Shown here: positions 9,512 to 16,107 of the stretch, one piece after another | Layout of the letters: each line of letters starts with the position of its first letter | Position numbering within the stretch: the stretch's first letter is position 1 | From: an uncultured Vampirovibrio sp. | GTDB taxonomy: Bacteria > Cyanobacteriota > Vampirovibrionia > Gastranaerophilales > Gastranaerophilaceae | Length of the DNA: 64,000 bases | Direction: 5' to 3' | Assembly: GCA_910583875.1 (NCBI GenBank) | Contig: CAJTXT010000001.1 | Location: forward strand, 124,001 to 188,000 | The notes under the pieces: generated by a model | The model's input: the letters and a program-made list of their open reading frames with translations, nothing else | What the model was told of the DNA's origin: nothing | Databases searched by the model: none | Program-made: the position numbers and the translations under genes

Positions 9512-9994
9512 TTAGTTTTTATGTTCTTTAATAAATTTCTCTAATCTATTAATTCTATTCATCCAACCTTTTAAAAATACTTTTTGAGACGGATTATTTT
9601 TGACAATTGCATTATATTTTTCTCTGCGTAAATTTAGGAAAGAATAAACATTATTATCAGCTTTTTTATAAAGACTTTTACCAATTGATAAGCCATGATT
9701 TACGCAAGAATCAAAAAGTATTAGAGCAATAGCAAAATCATCTATTTTTTCAGCTCCAGACGGAAGCCAAAACTCTTCATAATAAATTTGAAAAACTTCA
9801 TCTTTAGTGATGGCTTTAACGGATTTTTCTTTAAAACCGTGTTTTTTAAGATACAAATTATATGTTTTTTGAGTAATACCAAAGTTTGTAACACCTCCTT
9901 TATCTAACTTATGATTGCTGTAACCGCCTTCAGCGCAAAGCAAATACTCCATAGCCTTATAGAATTTGGGGCTATGGCAAACAAATTTTTCCAT
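9512..9994 (-). CDS. Phage endolysin, glycoside hydrolase family 108
   Basis: A 160-residue muramidase of the GH108 (ZliS/secretion activator) type. The catalytic Glu is in the EGGYSNHKLDKGG motif (around residue 20), followed by VTNFGITQKTY, and the C-terminal half carries the FDSCVNHG motif with the helical bundle expected for the family's peptidoglycan-binding part. It would cleave the glycan strands at lysis. Two ATGs are possible (10,000 and 9,994); the second leaves a normal 7-base spacing from AAAGGG and is preferred. It is the first gene of the long virion operon. No signal peptide is visible, so a holin is expected; the 97-residue membrane protein at 14,450 is one candidate. Confidence 0.85.
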   Translation of the reverse strand: MEKFVCHSPKFYKAMEYLLCAEGGYSNHKLDKGGVTNFGITQKTYNLYLKKHGFKEKSVKAITKDEVFQIYYEEFWLPSGAEKIDDFAIALILFDSCVNHGLSIGKSLYKKADNNVYSFLNLRREKYNAIVKNNPSQKVFLKGWMNRINRLEKFIKEHKN

Positions 9995-10042
9995 ACACAT
10001 TCCCTTTCTTGAAATAATCTTATTTACTCAAAGAATTAGATT

Positions 10043-10096
10043 TTCTAATACCAACTTTGTAAAAAATAAAGCACTTGGCTAATTGAAAAATTAGAA
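10043..10096. repeat. Phage hairpin element copy A
   Basis: Outer arms TTCTAAT (10,043-10,049) and ATTAGAA (10,090-10,096) enclose an inner pair CCAA (10,051-10,054) / TTGG (10,075-10,078), with the shared core AAGCACTTGGCTAATTG. The same layout recurs at 11,642, 11,877, 13,570, 10,387 and 20,024. In the leftward direction it lies about 50 bases before the endolysin start. Confidence 0.6.
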
Positions 10097-10116
10097 CAAA
10101 TGGTTAGATACTAAAG

Positions 10117-10260
10117 ATAGTAAACCTTGGTGCTCGTTATGATCTTGGTTTATAGATAAACCTTAATGCCAGGGGGTTGGGTTCCGTGTTGCTTTGGGTT
10201 TATCGGATAAGTCCAGACCCTCGGATCTTGGTTCCATTAGGCAGGGCTTATTTATTATCT
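10117..10260. ncRNA. Candidate structured RNA region of unknown class
   Basis: This stretch is visibly richer in G and C than its surroundings and contains nested pairing. There is a perfect hairpin GGTTTA/TAAACC with a 4-base loop (10,147-10,162). A possible closing stem pairs CCTTAATG (10,161-10,168) with CATTAGG (about 10,235-10,241), and GGATAAGTCC folds on itself (10,205-10,214). A direct repeat GATCTTGGTT occurs at 10,141 and 10,224. No open frame of useful length crosses it. I could not match it to tRNA, RNase P, hammerhead or twister patterns, so this is only a candidate. Confidence 0.3.
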
Positions 10261-10386
10261 AATAATTTATAAACTATTTTATAAAAATAATATTCACCTT
10301 GTGCATTTTCAATTTTTATAATACTCTTTTATTGATTTAATATATTTTTCATATCATCTTTTTTATCTTGTATTATTTTATGTATA

Positions 10387-10440
10387 ATTTCTAATACTTT
10401 TGGTTGTCAGATTAAGCATTTGACTTATTGTTTTATTAAT
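10387..10440. repeat. Phage hairpin element copy E
   Basis: Contains TTCTAATACTTTTGG, then TTAAGCATTTGACTTATTG, closely matching copy D at 13,570, including the preceding TATTATTTTATGT. A short TGTCA/TGAC pairing is possible. It lies about 55-110 bases upstream of rtcB in the rtcB direction. Confidence 0.5.
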
Positions 10441-10495
10441 ATTTATCATTTAACATTAACTATATATTTTGTCGTGATACTTGAGGTGGAAAGTA

Positions 10496-11623
10496 ATGAT
10501 ACAAGAAATTGACGGGAAATACACATCAGCTAAAATATATTCAAAAACTATAGATGAAGGGGTTATCGAGCAAACTTTAAATATATGTAATCATCCAATA
10601 TTTAAGGATTGTAAAATTCGTATTATGCCTGATTGTCATAAAGGCAAAGGTTCTACAATCGGTTTTACATCTACAATGCCTTTAGGCGGTGAAATTATTC
10701 CTAACATTATTGGTGTTGACCAATCCTGTGGTATGCTGGCAATTAAGTTGAAAGAATGTGAATCGATAACAGATTACGAAAAATTAGACAAAGTAATAAG
10801 AGAAAAAATTCCAGGCGGCACAGGCGGAATTAGAGAAACTATTCATTACAAAGTTGAAGACAATAATATAAGGGAAGAAGTTGATAAAGCTTGCAAAGAT
10901 TATCTTGAAGAAGAAACCGAATATGAGTTAAAGAAAATAGGAACGCTTGGTTCAGGAAACCATTTTATTTCTTTAGAAAGAGGTAAAAGCGGAATTTATT
11001 TAATAATACATAGTGGTTCAAGAAACTTTGGAAACAAACTTGCTGAATACTTTCAAAAAAGAGCAATAGAAACAAACTGTAACGAAGAAATTTTTAATAG
11101 AAATTTATCATTTTTATCAGGTAAAGATGCAAAAGATTATTTATATTGGGCTAAAGTTTGTCATAAATATGCATCTTTATCAAGAGAAATAATGTCAAAA
11201 GAAATTCTGGAAAATATGGAGTGGGAAGCTATTGAAACTATAGAAACCGTTCATAATTATATTGGTTTTGATAATATTATCAGAAAAGGGGCAATATCTT
11301 GCAAAAAAGATGAAAAAGTTATTATTCCGATAAATATGGCTTATGGCAGTTTTATTGCAATTGGTAAAGGGAATGAAGATTGGAATAATTCTGGTCCACA
11401 TGGCGCAGGTAGAATATTATCCAGAACTCAAGCAAAAGAAAGCCTAAATTTAGAAGATTATGAAACAAGTATGCAAGGAATATACAGCAGTTGTATAACT
11501 AAAAAAACACTTGATGAAGCTCCAATGGCATATAAAAATGGAGATGAAATAAAAGAATTAATAGAACCGACAGCACAAATTTATGATCATCTAAAACCAG
11601 TATACAATTACAAAGCAGGCTAG
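10496..11623 (+). CDS. rtcB: RtcB-type RNA ligase (3'-phosphate/cyclic phosphate to 5'-OH)
   Basis: A 375-residue RtcB ligase joining RNA 2',3'-cyclic-phosphate or 3'-phosphate ends to 5'-OH ends using GTP and Mn2+. Metal and GMP-binding positions are visible: GVDQSCGM with Asp75 and Cys78, GSGNHF with Asn155/His156, HSGSRNFG with His172, HNYIG with His253, and PHGAGR with the guanylylated His302. ATG at 10,496 is preferred over an in-frame TTG at 10,481 because AGGTGG lies 6 bases upstream. It is transcribed against all virion genes and flanked by phage repeat hairpins, so it looks like phage cargo. RtcB repairs tRNA or rRNA cut by anticodon nucleases, which would fit defence or counter-defence; that use is inference. 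Confidence 0.9.
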   Translation: MIQEIDGKYTSAKIYSKTIDEGVIEQTLNICNHPIFKDCKIRIMPDCHKGKGSTIGFTSTMPLGGEIIPNIIGVDQSCGMLAIKLKECESITDYEKLDKVIREKIPGGTGGIRETIHYKVEDNNIREEVDKACKDYLEEETEYELKKIGTLGSGNHFISLERGKSGIYLIIHSGSRNFGNKLAEYFQKRAIETNCNEEIFNRNLSFLSGKDAKDYLYWAKVCHKYASLSREIMSKEILENMEWEAIETIETVHNYIGFDNIIRKGAISCKKDEKVIIPINMAYGSFIAIGKGNEDWNNSGPHGAGRILSRTQAKESLNLEDYETSMQGIYSSCITKKTLDEAPMAYKNGDEIKELIEPTAQIYDHLKPVYNYKAG

Positions 11624-11651
11624 AAAATATGTAAATATTACATATTTTCTA
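11621..11651 (+). terminator. Perfect inverted repeat at the rtcB stop codon
   Basis: TAGAAAATATGTAA (11,621-11,634) and its exact reverse complement (11,638-11,651) are separated by three bases, a 14-bp perfect stem that begins with the rtcB stop codon. There is no long T run after it, so it may be a weak terminator, a 3'-end stabiliser or part of a switch. Its right arm is reused as the left arm of the next hairpin. Confidence 0.55.
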
Positions 11652-11705
11652 ATACCAATTCTGTAAATAATAAACCACTTGGCTAGTTGAAATAATAGAA
11701 AATAT
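11642..11705. repeat. Phage hairpin element copy B
   Basis: Perfect 10-bp outer stem ATATTTTCTA (11,642-11,651) / TAGAAAATAT (11,696-11,705), with inner CCAA (11,655-11,658) / TTGG (11,679-11,682) and core ACCACTTGGCTAGTTG. Same layout as copy A. The left arm is shared with the inverted repeat over the rtcB stop, so only one of the two hairpins can form at a time. Confidence 0.6.
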
Positions 11706-11722
11706 TATTTATAATAATATTG

Positions 11723-11778
11723 AAATGGTGGTATAGGCCCGGGCCACGTATGAAGCACGGTCGCTTATATCATCATTT
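11723..11778. repeat. Covarying hairpin 1 of 3
   Basis: Outer stem AAATGGTGGTATA (11,723-11,735) pairs with TATATCATCATTT (11,766-11,778), 13 pairs including two G-U. The inner stem pairs CCG (11,739-11,741) with CGG (11,758-11,760) and G11,743 with C11,756, leaving one G/A mismatch, and the loop begins CCACGTATGAAG. Aligns with hairpins 2 and 3. Confidence 0.65.
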
Positions 11779-11876
11779 TGCATTTTTAATAAGTACATAA
11801 GTTTATTTTTAATAAAATATTAAAAATAAGCATACAATTTACTTATTTTATATTACCCATTGAATAATTTATGTTC

Positions 11877-11937
11877 TTTTCTAATACTTGATAACATAAA
11901 AATAAATCTATCGGCTAGTTTTAATAATAAAAAATAC
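11877..11937. repeat. Phage hairpin element copy C
   Basis: TTTTCTAATACTTGAT, later ATCTATCGGCTAGTTTT. The inner pair CCAA/TTGG of copies A and B is replaced by TTGAT (11,888-11,892) / ATCGG (11,910-11,914), which still pairs with two G-U. That is a compensatory pattern consistent with a conserved RNA or DNA hairpin. Confidence 0.5.
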
Positions 11938-11952
11938 AATTTATAATGACAT

Positions 11953-12010
11953 TAGATGATGATATAGGTCTGCGCCACGTACGCATCGCAGTCGCTTATA
12001 TCATCATTTA
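11953..12010. repeat. Covarying hairpin 2 of 3
   Basis: The outer stem uses GATGATGATATA (from 11,955) against TATATCATCATT (from 11,997). The inner stem is CTGCG (11,970-11,974) / CGCAG (11,987-11,991), closing a 12-base loop CCACGTACGCAT. The inner stem differs from hairpins 1 and 3 but remains paired. Confidence 0.65.
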
Positions 12011-12067
12011 GAAATGATGATATAGTCTGTGACGTGTACGAATCACAGTTGTTTATATCATCATTTC
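12011..12067. repeat. Covarying hairpin 3 of 3, overlapping effector 1 stop codon
   Basis: Perfect 14-bp outer stem: GAAATGATGATATA (12,011-12,024) with TATATCATCATTTC (12,054-12,067). The inner stem is CTGTGA (12,027-12,032) / TCACAG (12,043-12,048). The right arm covers the last codons and stop of the leftward modular gene, so on that mRNA it would be a 3'-end hairpin. Confidence 0.7.
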
Positions 12068-13539
12068 GCATTTTTTACAAGATAAAATCTATTACCATTT
12101 TCATCTGTTGCTATTATATATATTAATTTTTTATCATCTTCAAAAATATGGAATTCATAATTATCCTTTCTTTGTTTATACAACTCACTTGGTCCAGTAT
12201 ATTTTGAATTCTTTATATTTTGCTTTAATTTTGGAAAATGTTTCACCATTTCCATATTTTTACTTATAGTTTCCTTTGCACCTTTCTGAGTCAAATTAAT
12301 TAATCCAAAATCATTATGTTTTACAGTTGTACCATTTATATAAGAATTAAAATATTCCAGTGCATATTTTCTGAAAGCTATTTTTTCTTCTTTTGTCATC
12401 GCTTCTATTGGTTTAAAATTTTTTAATTTTATACCAGATATTATTTTTTCTACCTGTCCTACAGTAAGCCCGGTACCAATACCAACAATTTCACCAAGTA
12501 TAGCACCTTCAGCGGTAGCAATCAGTAAATTTCTATCATTTATTAATCCTTCGCCCAAACCAGCTACAGCACCTTGTATAGGCCCTTTTATTATTACTTT
12601 TGCGGCGGTTTCTGCTATTTTCTTTCCCACAATAGGCCCTAATGTTTTTGCTAAACCTACCGTTACTCTAGCTTCACCCACCCCAGGTACCAAACTGGTT
12701 CCCAATATCAATGCTGCTCCGCCAAAGTTTTTTGCATGTGTAAGTGTTCTCTCTTTTTGTATTTCAAAATTTTCTTTTTTGGCTGCTTTTTTTAGTGCAT
12801 TTATCTTAGGGTCATCTGTTTTAGGATATAGAATATTTCCCACTTTTTCATATTGTTCACCATAGTTTGTCAAATCATACAATTTCTTTGGTGTCATTTC
12901 TCCAAGTGTTCCTTTGGGATATAACAGTTTTTCCGCATCTGATATCGTTGGAATTTGTGATTCTAGATACATTCCTGTTTCGGTTTTCGGAAGCATTATT
13001 TCATTTCTTAATGGAGTAATTTCACTTTTTACTTCCATGTTTGGGTAAAACAATTCTGCTATTTCATCATAATTCTTTTGTTTTCTGAATGCTGATTGTT
13101 TATTTTCACTTTTCCCGATTGTAAATTCTTCTTGTACTTTGGGTTGTACTATATATGTATTTTGTCCTAATCCTATTTTTGGCTTATTTATATATTCCAT
13201 CTTTGTTTGCGGATTTACATTTGGAACGCTTTTTACTGTTCGCTGTTGTTTTCTTGCTTGATTTACTGCATTTCTTCTTTCTTGCTTCAAATCACTTTGA
13301 TATCTTGTTTTTTCCGGTTTCTCTACATATTGTACTGGTTCTGCTATTGGTATTTTTTTATATTCTTCTATTATTTCTAATCCTATTTCTTCTTCATTGT
13401 CTCTTTCATAATCCCATTTTTTGTTCTTATTATCTGGGTTACCATACAGTATTTCTGCTCTTTCTTCGTCTTTTGATATGTAGCCCTTCAATGGTTCGTT
13501 GTATTCTATCTTTACCTTATATTGTCTTTTATTTTTCAT
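12061..13539 (-). CDS. Modular phage effector/polymorphic-toxin-like protein 1
   Basis: A 492-residue protein of a family present three times in this phage. The shared N-terminus contains EPLKGYISKDEERAEILY, a charged linker, and repeated short units ending in LYP or FYP (NYDEIAELFYPN, DAEKLLYPKG, EKVGNILYPK). Residues about 265-365 form a glycine-rich hydrophobic region (ALILGTSLVPGVGEARVTVG, PIQGAVAGLGEG, GEIVGIGTGL), as in translocated effectors. The unique last 120 residues end in KYTGPSELYKQRKDNYEFHI and IYIIATDENGNRFYLVKN, reminiscent of small phage barnase/RelE-like nuclease domains (weak impression). RBS AAAGGAAAC precedes ATG. No immunity gene follows. It might instead be an ejected or virion protein; function not established. 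Confidence 0.6.
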   Translation of the reverse strand: MKNKRQYKVKIEYNEPLKGYISKDEERAEILYGNPDNKNKKWDYERDNEEEIGLEIIEEYKKIPIAEPVQYVEKPEKTRYQSDLKQERRNAVNQARKQQRTVKSVPNVNPQTKMEYINKPKIGLGQNTYIVQPKVQEEFTIGKSENKQSAFRKQKNYDEIAELFYPNMEVKSEITPLRNEIMLPKTETGMYLESQIPTISDAEKLLYPKGTLGEMTPKKLYDLTNYGEQYEKVGNILYPKTDDPKINALKKAAKKENFEIQKERTLTHAKNFGGAALILGTSLVPGVGEARVTVGLAKTLGPIVGKKIAETAAKVIIKGPIQGAVAGLGEGLINDRNLLIATAEGAILGEIVGIGTGLTVGQVEKIISGIKLKNFKPIEAMTKEEKIAFRKYALEYFNSYINGTTVKHNDFGLINLTQKGAKETISKNMEMVKHFPKLKQNIKNSKYTGPSELYKQRKDNYEFHIFEDDKKLIYIIATDENGNRFYLVKNAK

Positions 13540-13569
13540 TGTTTCCTTTCTTTTATTATTTTATGTGTA

Positions 13570-13625
13570 TTTTCTAGTACTTTTGGCTAAAACAATTAAG
13601 CACTTGGTTTATTGTTTTAAAATTC
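13570..13625. repeat. Phage hairpin element copy D
   Basis: TTTTCTAGTACTTTTGG followed by a perfect 9-bp hairpin TAAAACAAT (13,588-13,596) / ATTGTTTTA (13,611-13,619) with core TTAAGCACTTGGTTT in the loop. It lies about 30 bases upstream of the ATG of effector 1 (leftward). Confidence 0.55.
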
Positions 13626-13671
13626 TTTATCAAGTAGCATTAATTTATATATTTCTTGGAATTAAGCTTTT

Positions 13672-14291
13672 ATGAAAAAATTAATTATTATTTTTGTTAT
13701 TTCTATTTGTATTACTACTTGCATTAGTTTTACTTGTGGATACTTCTTTCACAAAGAACTCTCTAAACCTTCTCTTAATAAAGATTTTGAAATTCAACGA
13801 CTTAATAATTTAGTTTCCAATTTAAAAAATAACTTGGTAGAAAAAGATAAAAAAATTGAAGATTTAGAACAAAATATTCAAAAAAATAAAAATAATAATT
13901 ATGGAAATACTGAGTACAAACACAAAATAGACATTGAAGAAGAAAAATGCATAGAAACTTCAAACACTCTAGATTATCCTAATTGTTCATATTATGCCAA
14001 AGAACAATGGCAAAAAGAAATAAATAAATACATAAAACTATTAAAAAAAGAAATGAATACAACTGATTATTCTTTAATAAATATTAATCAAAAAAATGGG
14101 AACAATCATTACAATCAGATACAGAAATAATTGAAAAATATATTAATTCAAAGCAAGGATTAATATATGTCACAATTGGAACAAGTACAATTAAAGACAT
14201 ATATAAATCCCGTGCTTTGTTATTAGAAAAAATTTACAACGAATATATAGAAAACAAAGAAATTTTGAATGATTATAACAATTTAAATTAG
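13672..14291 (+). pseudogene. LprI-like (DUF1311-type) membrane-anchored protein, frameshifted
   Basis: The first frame (13,672-14,130, 152 codons) encodes an N-terminal membrane anchor (LIIIFVISICITTCISF), a coiled-coil linker and a domain containing CIETSN, YAKEQWQKEINKYIKLLKKE and NINQK. At a run of seven A (about 14,090-14,096) the similarity jumps to the next frame, which continues WEQSLQSDTEIIEKYINSK, then IKDIYKSRALLLEKIYNEY, to a stop at 14,291. Together they reproduce the LprI/DUF1311 pattern: C...L-x-x-Y...L...Q-x-x-W...T...R-x-x-x-L. A one-base change in the A run would restore one reading frame of about 206 codons. It is either a broken gene, a slippage-controlled gene or a sequencing error. 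It runs opposite to its neighbours; RBS is weak. Cargo role unknown. Confidence 0.6.
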
Positions 14292-14309
14292 TCATTTTAA
14301 ATATATTAC

Positions 14310-14372
14310 TACTAGATACTTGTACATTTTTTATCTTTCTATTTTGGTATTTTTAGGTATTATAGCAGATAA
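14310..14372 (-). pseudogene. Orphan remnant of an effector tail plus immunity-gene start
   Basis: This stretch closely repeats 14,729-14,790. Read leftward, one frame gives IPKNTKIER followed by a stop and then MYKYL, corresponding to the last residues of effector 2 (IPKSAKIGR) and the first residues of the 97-residue membrane protein (MYKYL). It stops soon afterwards. It looks like a leftover of a displaced effector/immunity cassette junction. Confidence 0.55.
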
Positions 14373-14382
14373 ATAATAAAGC

Positions 14383-14416
14383 AAGTAGTGTGCCAAAAGT
14401 ACGTTTTCCACTACTT
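14383..14416. terminator. Hairpin downstream of the 97-residue membrane gene
   Basis: AAGTAGTG (14,383-14,390) and CACTACTT (14,409-14,416) form a perfect 8-bp stem with an 18-base loop. It lies 34 bases beyond the stop of the leftward membrane-protein gene. The U tract is poor, so termination is only probable. Confidence 0.4.
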
Positions 14417-14449
14417 TCTAACCACTATAAAACAATACATTTTATATTA

Positions 14450-14743
14450 TTAATCATATATTTCATTAGGAGTATAAAATGATAATATAAATCCATAAAA
14501 CAATACTGTATATAATATCAGTATTACTGTTAATACTAATATTAGTTTTTGTACCCATTTTTGTTTAAATACCTTTTTTAATATTCCTAATATTATTACA
14601 ACTAATACAGGTTCATAAAATGTTAAATATGCATCTATTGATATTTTTGATGGAAATTTATATGCAGTCTCACAAAATTTATCTATATATACTGTCAATA
14701 AAGTTGCTAATATAAAATATATTAAAATAAGATACTTGTACAT
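14450..14743 (-). CDS. Small membrane protein, candidate immunity protein for effector 2 (or holin)
   Basis: A 97-residue protein with three predicted membrane segments (residues about 3-22, 42-58 and 67-90). Its ATG lies 3 bases after the stop of effector 2, so the two are almost certainly co-translated. A small multi-pass membrane protein immediately behind a modular effector is the usual layout of an immunity gene. A duplicate of this exact junction survives at 14,310-14,372, which supports the idea that effector tail and this gene travel together. Alternative: a phage holin, since none is otherwise visible. I recognise no family. Confidence 0.6.
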   Translation of the reverse strand: MYKYLILIYFILATLLTVYIDKFCETAYKFPSKISIDAYLTFYEPVLVVIILGILKKVFKQKWVQKLILVLTVILILYTVLFYGFILSFYTPNEIYD

Positions 14744-14746
14744 TTT

Positions 14747-16093
14747 TTATCTTCCTATTTTTGCACTTTTAGGTATTATAACATGATAAATAATGAAATA
14801 TGGTTTTATTTTACCTTGTTTCTGCCTTTCGTATGCTACCTGAACCAAATCATTTTTATCACCAGGATTAAAATCATACGTATCTGCCACCAACAAATCT
14901 ATATCACCTTTTTTATTTATATGTATGTCTAATAAATCGGCATTTCCTAATGCATAGTGAAAATTATTATCTGTAAATTTAATACTAGAATCAAATGGTA
15001 TTTTGTTTTTTAATCTGTCTTTATTTTCTATAAGAACTTTAATAAAACTATTATTATTTACCAATGCTTCAGCTAAACGTTTTGAAGAATCTGTTTCAGA
15101 AGCAATATATATTCCTTTGGTTGTTAATAATTTGTCTTCTCCAAGTTGTTCTGTTATTTTATTCTTTAAATACTCTTGCAAATCACTATTTACTTCTAAA
15201 TAATTATTAAATATCAAATGTTGTTTTGCATATTCTGTATTCAGATAATATTCTGATTTTGACATTAACAAGTTTTCTGCTGTTTCTACTCCAAAATTAT
15301 CTTCTGCATGTTTTTTTAGTTTAGGCACATGAATATAATCCACAGCTATAATATTTTTAGGGTTATGAGCAACTTCTCTCTGTTCCAACTTTTCATGCCT
15401 GTTTTTAATAGCATTTTGATTTGCATCTACAAGATTATAGATTTTCTTGGGTGCCATATCAGCCAAAGTACCATTTGAATATAAGGTTTTTTCTACATTT
15501 GATATATCTGGCGTTTTTATCTTACTATTTGGGGCTGAATAGCTATGGGATTTTTTAGGTTTTAGATTAATCTCACTCTTTGCTTCCATATTTGGGTAAA
15601 ACACAGCTGCTATTTCGTCATAATTTTTCTCTTGTTTTGGGAATGGTGTTTTTGTTTCTCTTTGCCCAATAGTAAATTCTTCTTTTTCCTTTGGTTGAAC
15701 TATATATGTATTTTGCCCTAAACCTATTATAGGTTTATTTATATATTCCACTTTTGTCTGCGGATTGATATTCGGCATACTCTTTACTGTACGCTGTTGA
15801 ATTCTTGCATTATTTACTGCGTTTCTTCTTTCTTGCTTTAAATCACGCTGTATTGTTGTATTTTTTGGAGCCTCTATATATATTACCGGTTCAACTATTG
15901 GTATTTCTTCTATTTCATCTAATACCGGCAAATCCCATTCAGGTTCTTCTTTGTATTTTCTTTTTTCTCTCTTTTCTCTTTTTTCATTATCCGGATGATT
16001 GTATATTATCTCCGCTCTTTCTTCGTCTTTCGATATATAGCCTTTTATTGGCTCATTATGCTCTATCGCTATTTTATACAGTTGTTTATTCAT
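14747..16093 (-). CDS. Modular phage effector/polymorphic-toxin-like protein 2
   Basis: A 448-residue paralog of the 12,061 and 17,881-19,934 proteins. The N-terminus has EPIKGYISKDEERAEIIY, NHPDNEKREKREKRKYKEEP and the shared INKPIIGLGQNTYIVQPK and YDEIAAVFYPNMEAKSEI units (to about residue 210). Unlike effector 1 it lacks the glycine-rich hydrophobic region. The unique C-terminal 230 residues contain HYALGNADLLDIHINKKGDI, LLVADTYDFNPGD and end in PYFIIYHVIIPKSAKIGR, a compact alpha/beta domain I cannot name. It lies 14 bases downstream of the large terminase and 3 bases before the small membrane protein, so it should be expressed late with packaging genes. Toxin function is inferred from architecture only. 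Confidence 0.6.
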   Translation of the reverse strand: MNKQLYKIAIEHNEPIKGYISKDEERAEIIYNHPDNEKREKREKRKYKEEPEWDLPVLDEIEEIPIVEPVIYIEAPKNTTIQRDLKQERRNAVNNARIQQRTVKSMPNINPQTKVEYINKPIIGLGQNTYIVQPKEKEEFTIGQRETKTPFPKQEKNYDEIAAVFYPNMEAKSEINLKPKKSHSYSAPNSKIKTPDISNVEKTLYSNGTLADMAPKKIYNLVDANQNAIKNRHEKLEQREVAHNPKNIIAVDYIHVPKLKKHAEDNFGVETAENLLMSKSEYYLNTEYAKQHLIFNNYLEVNSDLQEYLKNKITEQLGEDKLLTTKGIYIASETDSSKRLAEALVNNNSFIKVLIENKDRLKNKIPFDSSIKFTDNNFHYALGNADLLDIHINKKGDIDLLVADTYDFNPGDKNDLVQVAYERQKQGKIKPYFIIYHVIIPKSAKIGR

Positions 16094-16107
16094 TTTTTCC
16101 TTTCTTA

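Larger units (their letters stand above)
9995..10495. other. Gene-free phage spacer between endolysin and rtcB
   Basis: About 500 bases without a convincing gene, lying between two divergent transcription units. It contains two copies of the phage repeat element described separately (10,043-10,096 and 10,387-10,440). A comparatively GC-rich structured stretch (about 10,117-10,260) lies between them, followed by AT-rich sequence. Promoters for the leftward virion operon and rightward rtcB should lie here, but I cannot point to a clear sigma-70 pair. Confidence 0.6.
11624..12060. other. Gene-free spacer packed with hairpins between rtcB and effector 1
   Basis: About 440 bases between the convergent ends of rtcB and the modular protein gene at 12,061. 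No plausible gene. It contains, in order, the rtcB stop-codon inverted repeat, element copy B, covarying hairpin 1, element copy C and covarying hairpins 2 and 3, each listed separately. The sequence just right of hairpin 1 (CATCATTTTGCATTTTT) resembles the 3' end of the effector gene next to hairpin 3, suggesting a duplicated gene end. Confidence 0.6.

Noticed and set aside
11723..12067. CRISPR array
   Set aside because: Only three copies, irregular distances (about 230 and 56 bases) and variable inner stems; no spacers of uniform size and no cas genes.
11953..12067. Integron attC sites or self-cleaving ribozymes
   Set aside because: The hairpins lack the GTTRRRY/RYYYAAC ends of attC and no hammerhead, twister or pistol core could be recognised. 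Kept only as structured repeats.
13155..13577. Long hydrophobic plus-strand frame opposite the N-terminus of effector 1 (and a similar one at 19,547-19,993)
   Set aside because: It mirrors the conserved effector N-terminus, has no RBS, and its Leu/Phe-rich translation is what antisense of Lys/Glu-rich coding gives. The leftward frames have paralog support.
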